The notes: a model not told the origin generated them from the letters alone. A DNA stretch of 64,000 nucleotides from Paracentrotus lividus (GCA_940671915.1 CALNVZ010003426.1:48179803-48243802); one strand, 5' to 3'. Shown: positions 11,217-22,624, counted from the stretch's first letter. Translations and numbers: made by a program.

Positions 11217-12017
11217 TTTCCAATCCTGCGTGGTGTGGTGACAGGTTGTAGCATTATGTTGAATACTGCTATGATTGTGGGGATATGCAGCACATTAGCC
11301 GTAGCCATCCATCGCTTCATCATCATCCGTCTCGATCCATTCCAGACCCGTGGCATCGTCACGGCCACCCGTTGCGTCATCACCTCCGTGATCATGTGGG
11401 CAGTCGTCGTTGTCTTCTTCGTTGGCATCTACCTGCGCCTGTTCGGTACCTCTACCATCACCCCTTACATTTTTCCCATCACGGTCCTTTGCGCCATCGG
11501 CATCACCGCGATTTGCTACACCGTGGTGTACTTCACTATCTCGAAACCGCCGGGCGACATCGGCCTGTCATCCGATGCCTACCTGCTCCGGGTGAAGAGA
11601 AACAAGAAGGTCCTCGTCACCTTCTTCTTGGTCGTATGTTCCAACTTCGTTTGTTGGTTCTTCTTGTGCTTCTATATTCTCTGCGCGTTGACCGGACCAT
11701 CCTTTGTAATGGCTTACAATCCCAAGTACGACCGATACGTCTTCGCGGATTGGTTTTACGACCTCAACGACATTGCGTGGTGGATGATAAGCATCAACAC
11801 AATCATCAACCCAGTCATCTACTGGACGAGGCTCAGTGACTTCAGACGGTTGATTTGCAGCTGCTTCGGTCGACGCTACCTCAAGGATTCGTCGCAGATG
11901 ACGAAGGATAGCAAGATCGATAGCGTGTCCGGCAACAGTGAGAATAGAATAAGCATAGAGGTCGACAAGGGAATGGACCACGGCATCGGCAGCGAGAAAG
12001 AAAATGGATCCGTTTAA
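11217..12017 (+). CDS. GPCR B, exon 2 (TM3-TM7 and tail), rhodopsin-type receptor
   Basis: The exon joins 9860-10075 in phase 0 and adds 266 residues, giving a receptor of 338 aa. Five further membrane segments are visible. TM3 ends in AIHRF, so Arg of the usual DRY motif is kept but Asp is replaced by His. TM7 ends SINTIINPVIY, the NPxxY motif. TM6 (VLVTFFLVVCSNFVCWFF) lacks the usual CWxP proline. The tail has a CSCFGRR cysteine pair that may be palmitoylated, then a Ser/Lys-rich end. The ligand is unknown. Similarity to expanded invertebrate orphan receptors suggests a chemosensory role, which is inference. TM4-TM5 differs most from C and D. Confidence 0.88.
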   Translation, partial: FPILRGVVTGCSIMLNTAMIVGICSTLAVAIHRFIIIRLDPFQTRGIVTATRCVITSVIMWAVVVVFFVGIYLRLFGTSTITPYIFPITVLCAIGITAICYTVVYFTISKPPGDIGLSSDAYLLRVKRNKKVLVTFFLVVCSNFVCWFFLCFYILCALTGPSFVMAYNPKYDRYVFADWFYDLNDIAWWMISINTIINPVIYWTRLSDFRRLICSCFGRRYLKDSSQMTKDSKIDSVSGNSENRISIEVDKGMDHGIGSEKENGSV

Positions 12018-12240
12018 CCCATTTACTAAATATCGATCATGTGACACTGGAATAAGCAAATCTCTGTGCTCCGAACATATGTCACTAATTTTTCCGGGCA
12101 GATCCACGCATGCTCTAAACTATTTTGAGCCATGACAAAATGTGCACATTAGTATAGTCAATATATGGTTCAACCTCACACTAATTGCAACAGAAAATCT
12201 GAGACATGTATCTTGATCAGTAAAGTCTCCTCTACAACAT
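12018..12240 (+). other. Likely 3' UTR of GPCR B
   Basis: This stretch is almost identical to 24979-25200 after gene C, and partly matches the relic at 3240-3345. No AATAAA is evident close to the stop codon, so the transcript end is uncertain. Confidence 0.5.
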
Positions 12241-12264
12241 ATCAAAAGTCCCAATGATTTCGAG

Positions 12265-13275
12265 TGGTGGAAAGGGGTCAAAAGGTCAAAGGTCAATAAA
12301 GGTCATTTTTGGCCTAAAATCATGTAAAAATGAAGTTTGTTTGTTTTCACTTATAACTTGAAAATTAGTAAAGCATTCTTAACAAAACTTGGGTCAATTA
12401 TGTATAGGAGTTTGCAAATTAGATGAGCAGGCTTTGGAAGTAACCATTTGAAGGTCAAAGGTCAGAGGTCAATAAATGTCTAAAACCTGTAAAAATGATG
12501 AGAAATTTCCTTTGTCCTAGGCATAATTTGAAACCCACTACAGGTATGTCAACCAAACTTAGTTCAATGCTGTATGGCAAATGAACCTATAAGGTTTTGG
12601 TGTCAAATATGTGTAGGTTAAAGGTCAGAGGTCAATAGATATCCAAAATCCTGTGAAAATAATGAGAAAATTTCTCTTATCCTGTAGCCATAACTTGAGA
12701 CCAACTAGAGGACTATCAGCCAAACTTTAGCCTCTTATCATGCTAATGATACTTAGGCAACAAACTTATAGGCATGGACGCTAGGTGACAACTATTTAAA
12801 GGTCAAAGGTCAGAGGTCAGTAGATGTCAAGAATGTGGTAAAAGTAATGAGAAATTGGTTTTATTCTAGCCACAACTTGAGAACCACACGGGGAATGCTG
12901 ACCAAAACTTGGGCAAATTGTATTATATGAATACTGAGGCAAATGAATACATAGGCCTAAAGTAGGTGAAAACCATTACAGGTCAAAGTTCAGAGGTCAG
13001 TAGATGTCAAAAATCCTGTAAAAATGATGAAAATTTTGGTTCATTGCATTGTGTATATTTAAAGACAAACGAATTTGGCAGTGGTGACATTATATTTTGA
13101 AGGTCAAAGGTCAGAGATTAGTAAGTTTCTGATGACAAGAACGTTTTATAAATAGTCCTAAAGTGGGTCCAGTTGAGGAGTGTGAACCAAACTTGTTTCA
13201 GTTATTTATGTTGATAGGCAAATTTATGACCTTGAGCATGTTGAGGGTCAAAGGTCAATATCCTGTACAAATTAT
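12265..13275 (+). repeat. Degenerate tandem repeat with AGGTCA clusters, after gene B
   Basis: About seven units of 120-185 bp each carry AGGTCA-type direct repeats, starting near 12283, 12452, 12615, 12799, 12980, 13101 and 13246. The best reads AGGTCAAAGGTCAGAGGTCA. Between clusters, phrases such as AATCCTGTAAAAATGATGA and CAACCAAACTT recur. AGGTCANAGGTCA is the classic direct-repeat-1 site of nuclear receptors. Whether any protein binds here is unknown. The same array follows gene C. Confidence 0.8.
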
Positions 13276-13512
13276 AAGATATTACTTTTGTTACCCTATT
13301 TAGCGATAGCTTTAGACTTAAGTACAACTAGGTAATCACGACCACACTTGTATTAATGGTGCAGAAATCTTGGTAGCGACCCAGATAATTATTCAATGGT
13401 TAACGTTGTAGATAATTTTTTTGAAGTTATGGAACACTACAATATCATGAGAAGATCTTAATGAAAATGTTTCAAATTATTAGGCACAATAGCTGGCTCT
13501 TTATAGTACTTA

Positions 13513-14376
13513 ATGACTGCAGGTACTTGCTTGCCCCAATATGCTGACGACACAGTTCTGTATCGTACAATATCTACCCAGAATGACATAGAAGTTCTCC
13601 AATCTGACCTTGACTCTATAATCATATGGTGCAATAATAATTTCATGGAATTGAATGCGTTGAAATGTAAGATAATGCACATCACTAGATTTTGAAAGGT
13701 TATTACAGATCAATACTTTGCCGGTAACCATGCTCTTGATGTTGTTGATTCTTACAAATACCTTGGCCTGGTATTTTCACATGATTTGTCATGGTCAAAG
13801 CATGTGAATCTTGTTGTATCCAAATGTTCAAAACTATCAGGATTCATCCGCAGGATCGTGAACTCACGAAATCCTTTCATTTTGAAACGTTTATTTTGTT
13901 CACTTTGTCGGCCTATAATCGAATATGGTATACCAGTCTGGCTCCCCCATCAAAAGAACCATATATCCTCTCTTGAAGCAGTTCAACGTCGATTTACACG
14001 ATTCTGCTTTCCTTATGATCAAGCAAATTCACTCTCTTATGCTGAAAGATTACACAGCTTAGAACTCCCACCCTTGTATAACAGACTGGTCTACCTATCC
14101 ACTGCCTTTGTTGTAAAATCCTTGTTCAGAACGTATGACATACCTACTCATATCTTACGCAGGCCAAGAACTCGGAACACTCATACGCTACTCTTCATCC
14201 ATGAATTTGCAAGATGTAATGCCCTGAAATTTTCTTGTTTCTTCTCTTTCTCTAGATTCTGGGAATCTATCCCTTCAGAAGACAGAGATCTTTGTCTCGG
14301 CGTATCTTTCTCTCCTTTCCATAATGCTTTGCGTGAATACTTATTCTCCATGCCTCCAATTGAAAACGCCTTTTAA
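13513..14376 (+). pseudogene. LINE reverse transcriptase, C-terminal part, broken
   Basis: The first frame (13513-13695) holds the catalytic YADDTVLYRT motif and then LQSDLDSIIIWCNNNFMELN. A TGA ends it at 13693-13695. The same frame resumes, and 13786-14376 carries the thumb and connection region with PIIEYGIPVWLPH, LEAVQRRFTRFCF and RFWESIP, ending at TAA. These motifs are typical of CR1/Jockey-group non-LTR retrotransposons. The N-terminal endonuclease and most of the polymerase are absent, so the element is dead. It follows gene B only by insertion. Confidence 0.85.
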
Positions 14377-14910
14377 TGAGACATGCACAATATTGTTTTC
14401 ATCTTGTCTTTGTATAGACCTTAATACCTTTCTCTCATTCCCCTTCTTTCTTCATCTTACTCTTTCTCTATTTTCTCTTAATCTTTGCAGGCTAAATGGT
14501 TTTGTAATTGGCCTTTTTCTTTCATGGCTGAAATGTTATGCCTTTAAGTAGGTGACGCATTCGGTTAATTATTATTATGTAATTCTTTACTCTTGCAATA
14601 TTCATAATGTTTATTTTCCTGCAAGTTTAGCCAACTGAATTCACGGTACTTGAATTTGCATTTTTGTTATGTCATGCTTCATTTCTTCATTGCCTCGCTC
14701 TCTCTTTCTTTTCCTTCTACCCCAGTCCTCTAAACTCTCCATTTTCTTTTTCCTCTTCCTGTGCTTCCCTCTCTCTCTCTCTCTCTCTAGATATGCATAT
14801 GTTGTACACATGTATCTGGCATTATTTTGATAGTTCGTTATTGTGTTACTTTGTATCATGATCATTTTGTTTGTTAAATTAGATTACTGTGTAATATTTT
14901 TCATATATAT

Positions 14911-14942
<32 letters not shown>

Positions 14943-14980
14943 ATATATATATATTATATAAATAGTGTACAATCTATCGC
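14377..14980 (+). repeat. LINE 3' region with (TC)n and (AT)n tracts
   Basis: Pyrimidine-rich noncoding sequence contains a (TC)n tract at about 14768-14790 and a long interrupted (AT)n tract at about 14904-14957. Confidence 0.7.
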
Positions 14981-15121
14981 GCAATATACTGGATTATAAG
15001 TACGACAAATACTAAATTATCCCGAGTGCAGATTTGTTTCTCCGAGGCAGCAGGCCGAGGTGGAATAGATCTGCACGAGGGATAATTTAGTATTTGGAGT
15101 TCTATAGTCCAGTTAATGTTG
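14981..15121. repeat. Large hairpin, GC-rich loop
   Basis: The arms CTGGATTATA / TATAGTCCAG, AAATACTAAATTATCCC / GGGATAATTTAGTATTT and GTGCAGAT / ATCTGCAC form an almost continuous stem of about 50 bp. The loop near 15035-15060 is richer in G and C (CCGAGGCAGCAGGCCGAGG). It is probably a foldback insertion in the LINE 3' region. Confidence 0.75.
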
Positions 15122-15880
15122 CAAGATGGAGCGTTCACTATTTATTATAGTAAATAGACCCCTAGATCTTTGACCTTGCCTAATCTAATTTTATCTTTTC
15201 AAAATTTTGGTGCAAATTTAGCTATTGTGACGTATTTTGTTGCTCCGCTTATCCATTGTTATGAGCTACAGTGCGCAACATTTTACTGTCATTACGCGCT
15301 AGCGCAACAAGGCAATCGATATAATCGATACTCTCCCCATTCATTTAACACAGGCTTTACCCTCCAAAACCGAAAGTTATATTGTACATATGTACAATAT
15401 AACAAATTGAAGGTAGGTCACGTGGTACTGATCTATCCATTTTTCTACCACTATTTACTATATATATATATATATATATATATATGATAGCATTTAAGCT
15501 CTCACAATGTAAGCAATGGTGTTATATTTTACTTCTTGAACCTTATGAAAATACTTCCATTTATCATAATATTCCAAGCAATTTTTTTTTTATTTATTTA
15601 TTTATTTTTTTATTATGTAATTTATAAATGAAATCAATAAGGATAATTTTTGTCTCACTGATCAGGCTTTACCATCTAATAACAGCATAATGTTGTATAT
15701 TAAAATGCATAACACATTTCATATTGATATTGACTGGATATTTAAATACATGATAATAGCACATGGAAATAATTACTATTTATTATTAGATTTTGGTTTT
15801 AATAAGTAGGGCCTAACGCATTTAAAAGTTATTGCCATTTTATACTGATTTTATTTATTGTATACACACGTAATTACTGT
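15122..15880. other. No gene seen; AT-rich with short (AT)n tract
   Basis: A plus-strand frame at 15170-15487 ends in an (AT)n microsatellite (15461-15485) and looks like chance. A small palindrome ACATATGT lies at 15387. Nothing else is recognised. Confidence 0.4.
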
Positions 15881-15894
15881 AAACCCCGACTAGT

Positions 15895-15957
15895 GAGGAG
15901 AGCTTCTTAACAGAAACTAGTTATTCTTTTAGTCATCCTCAGGCACTAGTCGGGGTA
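15895..15957. repeat. Hairpin CCCCGACTAGTG ... CACTAGTCGGGG
   Basis: Perfect 12-bp arms flank a loop of about 40 bp that contains GAGGA and TCCTC extending the stem. It lies near the 3' end of the LINE insertion. Confidence 0.7.
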
Positions 15958-16024
15958 ATTTCTTTCTTATGTACATACTCTTGTTGTCCTTTTCCTGGAA
16001 ATAAAATAGATAAATAAATAAAAA

Positions 16025-17110
16025 TACATGCTCACTGTCCATTGACAAAATTGTATCGGCCGAATCGGATTATCGTTCGAAGAAGTTCCCTTCACTCTGA
16101 TCCCTTTTTTAATCACTATATAGTCACGTGATTGACATGTGGAAGACACTGTCTAAAAGTTTTAGAATCGCCAAAAACGAAATTAACCTTATTCTAATTA
16201 GAGTCACATGCACTTACACAGAAATGCATGTGCAGGACAACACAAACTGATCGGCCAGAACATTTCAGCTGATTTTGGAATATTTTGAGTCATATTATGA
16301 CTATCAGGACCATTTTACCATGATATTTCTTTATAAATATCATGGATAAATATATTAAATTCTTTATAAAATTATGAAAAGTTAACAACAAATTTGTTAA
16401 TCTTTCCCGTTACACTAGATACGAAGAAAGTGGTAATGACTTTATATCTACTTTAGATCTTGGTAACGTTTGAGTACATACGCTGCTCAAGTCATCGATA
16501 CTCAATGACATGATCGGGATAATAGGTGATTTCAGTGGTCCCCAATCAGTTTCCTTGGAAGTTTGGCACTGATTCTATAATTTCATGAATGTTTGCAGTT
16601 AATTATGTGTATTGCACATCTTTTCATGGCTCAATATGTTGATATCCGTGATCTATTATATTTATTGGCATATCCCGCCCCCTACAACACAAAATACTTT
16701 TTTTCTTTGGAAGAAAAAGAGCATTTAACAATCTTTTTGTTGGCCTTTCTACCTTTTCCACAATAAAATTAGAAATATTTATGGCATAGAATTGATTTTT
16801 TATGTATTTTTTAAATGAAAAACATAGGCTAATTGTATGAGAAAGGGGAAATTGGTTTCATATTAATTAAAGCAGAGAAATATTCCTGACCATCGGAATA
16901 CAATAAACTGCGGCGAAATATAGCCTTTCATCAGATGCATTGAAGAAAACGAGGTCACCCATGTATAAAGATATCTAAAAAAAATAATAATAATGAAAGA
17001 AATCAAAAGATCTGCTGTCGTTTGTAAGCGATTCATTCATCTCTGAAAAAAAAATATCCACAAAAACATTTTCTTTTGTTGATGAATATCAACGAGCTTC
17101 ATTCCAAAGG
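16025..17110 (+). other. Array spacer between genes B and C
   Basis: No gene is seen here. The sequence is closely matched by 26469-27136 plus 31294-31745 (C-D spacer), and more weakly by 3336-4430. This defines the common spacer of the duplication unit. Confidence 0.7.
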
Positions 17111-17113
17111 AAC

Positions 17114-17117
<4 letters not shown>

Positions 17118-17166
<49 letters not shown>
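17118..17166. repeat. Poly-T tract
   Basis: A pure T run of about 49 bp matches the T tracts upstream of B and D. Confidence 0.95.
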
Positions 17167-17169
<3 letters not shown>

Positions 17170-17189
17170 TTAAACGCAGCCTTGGTTTT

Positions 17190-17530
17190 TTCTCTTTTTT
17201 TCACTTTTCTAAAGTTCCGTCAAACAATTATTTTTGACTGAATTACGCACTTGTGACCTATATTAATAAAGCGCGAGCAGTGTAATTTTTCCTATTTAGT
17301 GTCATCTTCATTTCAATTTTGTCTTTCTTTCCCTTTGACATGTTTGATATGCAATTTCCTTCTTTAGCGAAACATTCATTTAAATCTTGTCTTTCTGTCG
17401 CTATTAAAGCCCCTGCAAAATCGTTCCAATGTCATTCATCTATTTTTCCATGCTTGGTACATTTTCAGAATTGTCAAACACTTAATCAGCATCATCATTA
17501 TTGACGCTATTTTTTTTCAGAACCAAAATA
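17190..17530 (+). promoter_or_regulatory. Promoter block of GPCR C
   Basis: This corresponds to one copy of the B promoter block, with AGTTCCGTCAAACA...TGACTGAATT, ATAAAGCGCGAGCAGTGTAA and CGCTATTAAAGCCCCTGC. Unlike B, the segment CAATTTCCTTCTTTAGCG plus the pyrimidine tract occurs twice (about 17285-17335 and 17352-17395), and the ATATAAAA box is lost. A TTTTTTTTCAG acceptor-like site at 17511-17520 matches that in B. Confidence 0.5.
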
Positions 17531-17609
17531 AATTTCTTCCTTGTATCCTCATCGACTGTCTACTACATCGTCGTCGTTTTTGCTGTCGTTGTCGACTTGG
17601 TGTGACAAA

Positions 17610-17825
17610 ATGACCTTCATAGACATCGATATCTACATTGGAGTCCTCTCTTTGTTCTGTGTCCTCGGCATCCTCCTCAATGCGGGAACGTTAGTCGCTA
17701 TCGTAGCTTGTAAAAGTCTTCGAAAGACGCAAAACATCTTCACTTTCAACATCGCTCTGGCAGATTTCGTCTCATCCGTCACTCCTGCTATAAATTGGTG
17801 GCTGGTTCATTGGATACGAGTCCCT
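17610..17825 (+). CDS. GPCR C, exon 1 (start codon, TM1-TM2)
   Basis: This exon encodes 72 residues from MTFIDIDIYIGVLSLFCVLG. Asn24 lies in TM1 (ILLNAGTLVAI) and Asp52 in TM2 (IALADF), both hallmark rhodopsin-family residues. The frame is open upstream to 17541, but the ATG at 17610 is the one kept in all copies. The exon ends phase 0 at CCT before GTAAGT and joins 24175 across a 6.3-kb intron swollen by insertions. It is nearly identical to exon 1 of D. Confidence 0.85.
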
Positions 17826-18379
17826 GTAAGTATTTTTTGCTTTGTAAATTACAACAGAAAATACTTCAAAAATGAATTTTCCGACAAGTAAAAAGAGCAG
17901 AATTATAATTCACTTTCATCAAAATTAAAAACCTCTCACTATCGATATATTATTGCATAATATATTTTTATTTTCTTTTTCTTGCATAAAGCTAGAAGCC
18001 TTAATATCTATTTTCATTTGTACATAGGTCGATCTCTATGAAGCATGTTACACCTTTGATCAGAATATTTTGATTAAGAAATATTGATCTCAATGTCAGA
18101 TCATTCATTATAAACTGGAAAAAAAATTGATATCAAAGTAAATTGGCAGAATATGTAACCACCCATACCGGAGTTCCATAAGGTACGAAGTTCGACCCTA
18201 TTTTATTCATGATTGTGTTTTGTAATTTGATGTCATTTTTAAATATGTAGACAATTATACTCTACTAGAAGGGGAGCATTGGGAAACAATCAGCATTAGG
18301 GGCCTAAAACATAGATGAAACGATTCATTACAATATACAGATTGGAAAATGAGAATTCGTTTTAGAATAAATCCTTTTA
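17826..18379 (+). other. Intron of GPCR C, ancestral part, with RT fossil at 18170-18229
   Basis: The intron start is shared with B and D. The fossil reads GVP, then a stop, then GTKFDPILFMIVF, a decayed form of the GVPQGS..GPILF block. The full intron runs to 24174. Confidence 0.6.
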
Positions 18380-19453
18380 CAGCGCGTCCCCCCAAAAAAA
18401 TAATGTCCCTCTGATTTGGCACTGAATAACTTCTAAAGTAAAGAAATATTGCCAATTTTATAGGCATATTTTGAAAGCCCACATAATTCTCCGATTCCTG
18501 TGAAAATGTCAAACGTTTCGCTTCATTAGTCTTGAATACACAGGCTCTTTTGTAAGAGTAGTCATTTTTGGCCCATTCCAAGTTTGATGAAAGGAATAAC
18601 AAAAGTGCCATACATGATGCTCTGCTTCTCTTTTATTTCAGTTTAACAAATGTGATGTTCATGCTTTTGTTTTCAAGGAGCAATACCATATCTTATTGGC
18701 CACGAGTCTAAGACTATTTCGCGATTTGAGTCTCTCGAGCCGTGGAGACGTCTCCTGAGTCTGTGGGGAAGTGTGTGGAAATTAAAATACAAGTCTAAAT
18801 AACAGTTTTTCAGTCGCCAGTTGCAGTCTAACTGACATCGCCGATACTCTTTAGTCTACTAGTGAAACACAAAATAGGTCGCGACTTGTTTGTGACCCCA
18901 GTCTCTGTTGTCTTGAAGATGTCTTCTGGGTCTCCAGGGTCGCGCAACCCCCCCCCCCAAAAAAAAACAACAACAACAACAAACAAACACAAAAGCAAAA
19001 AGCAAAAACAACAACAACTAAAAGACTCTGAAAGCCAGACATGTTTGATTTTTTATAAAGATTTCCCCACCTATTTTAATACTAGTAAGTAGTATAGTGA
19101 CTCTTTACCAGTCATGTTAGAAATTAGTCACGGCGAAGAGATGGCGAAGAGATGGCGAAGAGATGGCGACGTCACCATGACTTGTTCACCACTGGAAAAT
19201 GTCTTTTAAAATCAAACACGATAGATTTTATCCAGTCGCGAGCAAGTCACAGCGAGTCTTCCATGACTGCACTGACTAAATCACTCATAAATAGATATCA
19301 AACACGTTTGACATTTTAAAAGACTTTTTAAATTTTGCGCAAGAAACTCAGGAGACGACTCAACGGCTTAAGATACTACAGTCGTAAACTAGTCAAGAAC
19401 TATACGCATGACCAGTGACATACGTCTTTTCGTCATCTGAAGTTCAGCTGCTG
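18380..19453. mobile_element. Mariner-like MITE, right end lost (C intron)
   Basis: The left end CAGCGCGTCCC follows TTTTA and matches the intact element at 32924-33886 in the D intron. The right end has decayed to CAGCTGCTGTATA. C keeps about 200 bp of internal sequence that D has lost, with GAGTCTC / GAGACG motifs at 18725-18760 and a GGCGAAGAGAT triplication at 19132-19167. Presence at the same site in both introns dates it before the C-D duplication. Confidence 0.6.
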
Positions 19454-19714
19454 TATATCAAATATCTAAGTTTTAAACCTATGGGAGTCTATATCCGGCA
19501 AAATTGGAAATGGGGTACTTACATTATTATAAGCCTATACAGTTTTGAAAACAAAAAATCCAAAAGAAAACAACATTCTGCACTCTAAAAACTGAAGGGC
19601 TAAATATGGGTGCTCGTATAGTGACTGCACATGAAGTGCTATATCAGCACCTGAAGTGCTATTTTAGTACTTGCCCAAGTGTTAATTTATCAACTAAAAA
19701 ATGTTCAATGTCGT

Positions 19715-19790
19715 TAAAGGATTCGAACCGGGTTCCACCTATTAGACATGGAAGAGTACCGCTGACGTTACCAATAGACCAACGGAGATC
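19715..19790 (-). other. tRNA-like module, left
   Basis: On the minus strand an A-box-like TGGTCTATTGG (19771-19781) is followed by a B-box-like GGTTCGAATCC (19719-19729). Spacing suits an RNA polymerase III internal promoter. The stems are too imperfect for a working tRNA. Confidence 0.6.
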
Positions 19791-19799
19791 TCCCAACGG

Positions 19800-19844
19800 A
19801 TGATGTCCCAGGGACGGATATATCCGCCCCTGGGACATCATCCT
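19800..19844. repeat. Near-perfect palindrome
   Basis: ATGATGTCCCAGGG and CCCTGGGACATCAT flank CGGATATATCCG, giving a stem of about 21 bp with almost no loop. Confidence 0.85.
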
Positions 19845-20252
19845 GGCTTTAATTATGACAGTATAGTAGATGATTACATATTAATTCTAGTTGTAAACTT
19901 AAGGGGAAGAGGGCGCTATCACTCTACGCAAAGCGAACGTGGCCATAGACATTTTGTATTTTGCACAGTTTTTTCACTTTGTTTCTTGATTATGGCGAGA
20001 AACAAATTTTTCAAATAAGTGTTCACTTTGATTAAGTAAGCTAAGATTCTGAATTTTTTGATAACAGGAATAACAAATTGGAAAGAAAAGAAAAAGTTCT
20101 GTCACTTGAGTCAATTCGAAAGCCATTTCAGATTAAATTCCTGTACAATATGGCCAATTTTGCTCTCAAAATAGCTCATACGCCGCATAATCATCTTCCT
20201 GGATCATCATCATAGGCCTCCTTCGGTCGATATCGACCATGGGTAGTGCACC

Positions 20253-20525
20253 CTAGGTTTTTGATGTGCTGCGTTTGAGGCGGCTTCGGCTGTGGCTAGT
20301 GAGGCCAATTCGAGATTTGCATCCCCTTCCACAATTGTCACATTTATGAGTTGTCTCTAAATTATCAGTGTCATTCCGTGCCTTTCTTCGAGCCCGTTTC
20401 TCATCAGCTAGGGCAAGGTGCTTTTCATCTCCCATCCTGAGTTGGCTTCGAAGGATGCCTCTCCATCTTGTGCGGTCATCTGCTTCTTCTTCCCAATGTG
20501 ATATGTCTATGTTTATTGTCTTCAT
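20253..20525 (-). pseudogene. LINE C-terminal tail with zinc-finger motif
   Basis: The frame starts before RTRWRGILRSQLRMGDEKHL and ends in CDNCGRGCKSRIGLTSHSRS, a C-x2-C ... H finger found at the end of many invertebrate LINE polyproteins. A TGA near 20253 closes it. It follows the reverse transcriptase after a frame change. Confidence 0.75.
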
Positions 20526-20627
20526 ATCACGCTTACAAACATCCTTGTATCGTAGCTTGGGACGACCAACAGCCCTCTTCCCAGATGCAAGTTCTCCATA
20601 GAGGATGTCTTTTGGTATGCGACCATC

Positions 20628-21960
20628 CTACATCCGGTGTACATGCCCAAGCCAACGTAGTCTGCGTTTCCTGAGCAGCGTGTACATTGTAGAGAGACCT
20701 ACACGAGACAGGACCTCAGTGTTTGGCACTTTGTCTTTCCAGGTGATCCCTAAGATGCGTCGTAAACAGCGCATATGGAAGTTGTTCAACCTCTTCTCTT
20801 GTCTGGAGTATGGAGTCCAACTCTCACTACCGTAGAGGAGTGTGCTAACAATGCATGCATTATAAACTGCTGCCTTGCGTCTTGAATGAAAGCTTGCTGT
20901 TCTTCCAAACACGTGTTGAGAGTCGAGCAAAGGTAGATGCAGCTTTTCCAATGCGTTTGTTGATTTCCACAATCAAGGGACAGGTTGTCGCTAATTGTGG
21001 ATCCAAGGTATGTAAATTGATGGACCACATCCAATTCATATTTTCGATGGCAATGGTTGGTGGAGCTTCCGTGTCCTGTCCAAGCACATTAGTCTTTTTC
21101 AAACTGATGATAAGCCCAAAATCCTTGCATGCCTGGGAAAGCGATTCATCAGACACTGCAGCTGTCCTGAGTGTGCGTAGTGATGGCAGCGTCATCAGCA
21201 AACAGCATGTCTCTGACGAGGACCTTGCGTACTTTAGTTTTGGCCCTTAGACGTGCAAGATTGAAGAGTTGACCATCTGACCTAGTGTGAAAGTAGATGC
21301 CCTCTCTTGATGATCTAAACCATGCTTCAGGAGCAGGGAGAAGAAGTTTCCGAAGAGGGTTGGGGCCAGGACACAACCTTGTTTGACTCCACTGCGGATA
21401 TCGAAGGGTTTCGATGAGCTTCCATCGAATTGTACTGTCCCTCTCATGTTCTCATGGAAGGACTTGATCATGCTTAGCAGTTAACAGGGGCAACCGATCT
21501 TGGAGAGAATCTGAAAGAGTCCATCTCTGCTTACCAGATCGAATGCCTTGGTTAGGTCGATAAAGGCTATGTAGAGGGCCTCTGCTGTTCCCTACACTTC
21601 TCCTGAAGCTGTCGAAGGGAGATATCATGTCAAGCGTGGATCTGTTGGCACGGAACCCACATTGCGATTCTGGATAGACGCGCTCAGCCAGTTTCTGTAG
21701 CCTGAACAAGATGACTCGTGCAAACAGTTTTCAACAACACTCAGGAGGGAAATGCCTCTGTAGTATATGCAGTCGTTCCTTTCGCCCTTTCTTTATAGAG
21801 TGTGACAATCTTCGCATCCCGCATGTCCTGTGGAACAGACCTATCTCTCCGACATTGGCAGAGGACGTCATGCAGAGGATGAAGGAGGGTACTTTTGCAA
21901 CACTTGATAAGATCTGGTGGAATCCCGTCATTGTCCAGCTGGTGCCAGTGCTTCGATCTA
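20628..21960 (-). pseudogene. LINE reverse transcriptase domain
   Basis: Right after the endonuclease end, the frame jumps to DNDGIPPDLIKCCKSTLLHP without the usual linker, so an in-frame internal deletion is likely. Pieces in different frames then give AKIVTLYK, GFRANRSTLDMI, GVKQGCVLAPTLFG (motif B), VRDMLFADDAAITTHT (catalytic FADD) and FGLIISLKKTNVLGQ. FTYLGSTISDNLSLD, LLYGSESWTPYSRQE and RRLRWLGHVHRM are thumb-region motifs. Order and motifs match RTE-like non-LTR elements. At least five frame changes are visible. Confidence 0.85.
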
Positions 21961-22624
21961 GTGTGTCTCCATGAAACCTTGTGCTGAGGCTTGGTCTCGA
22001 AGTAGGAGTTGGTCACGCAGAGGTTGTGGTAGGAGCAAAACTCAAGAAGTCGCTGTCTATTCTCGTTGATCTTGCCGATACCAAAATGGCCAAGGCAGGA
22101 TGGCCAGGAGTCGTGGTCTGCACCAACTGTAGCGTTGAAGTCGCCCAAAACAACTAGATGTTCTTGTCTAGGAATGTTTGCGATTAATGTCTCAAGATTC
22201 ATGTAGAACTCATCCTTTATCTCAGGTGAAGAGTAGAGAGTAGGGGCATACACACTTATAATGGTGACTGGGCCTTCAGATGTGTTGAGTCGGAGACTCA
22301 ACAGACGTTCAGATCCGTTGTCGCCAGGTTTAATGATCTTTAGCAGTGAATTCCTAACTGCAAATCCTACTTCATGTTCTCTAGGCGCATCCAGAGTTTT
22401 GCCTTGCCACAAGAAAGTATAATCTTGTTTTTCAGAGTGCCATTCTCTGCAAGACGCGTTTCCTGAAGTGCAGCTATATCCACCTGAAGTCTCTTTAGCT
22501 CGTCGTTGATGACAGCTGTCTTTCGAACATCGCTAATGTCCTGTAAATTTTCGTTGAGTCTGGTCATCATTGTACGGATGTTCCAACATCCCAGTTTAAG
22601 AGCTGGTCTCTTTTTTACTTTCAT
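21960..22624 (-). pseudogene. LINE endonuclease domain
   Basis: The N-terminus at 22367-22624 reads LKLGCWNIRTMMTRLNENLQ, then VDIAALQETRLAENG, the catalytic N and QET motifs of AP-endonuclease-like LINE proteins. A frameshift near 22400 moves to the frame ending at 21741, which holds ISVYAPTLYSSPEIKDEFY, then VVLGDFNATVGADHDSW and the SWRHTRSKHWHQL end of the domain. The GDFNA and S.RH motifs are intact. Several frameshifts make it non-functional as it stands. Confidence 0.85.

Larger units (their letters stand above)
13510..16024 (+). mobile_element. 5'-truncated LINE insertion after gene B
   Basis: Flanks at 13501-13509 and from 16025 are contiguous in the paralogous flank of gene C at 26466-26480, so these 2515 bp are an insertion. 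A TAC triplet borders both sides. The left part encodes a reverse-transcriptase C-terminus. The right end is AATAAAATAGATAAATAAAT, a typical LINE tail. Several simple repeats and two hairpins lie in the noncoding 3' half and may be later insertions. Confidence 0.8.

Noticed and set aside
11285..11839. Long plus-strand frames rich in His, Leu and Arg overlapping GPCR exon 2 (also 24243-24800 and 34164-34721)
   Set aside because: They are the +1-type shadow frame of the real receptor exon and recur in each copy only because the receptor is conserved.
11568..12107. 179-codon minus-strand frame over the B receptor exon
   Set aside because: Antisense shadow of a strongly conserved plus-strand exon, with similar shadows in C and D. 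No independent signal.
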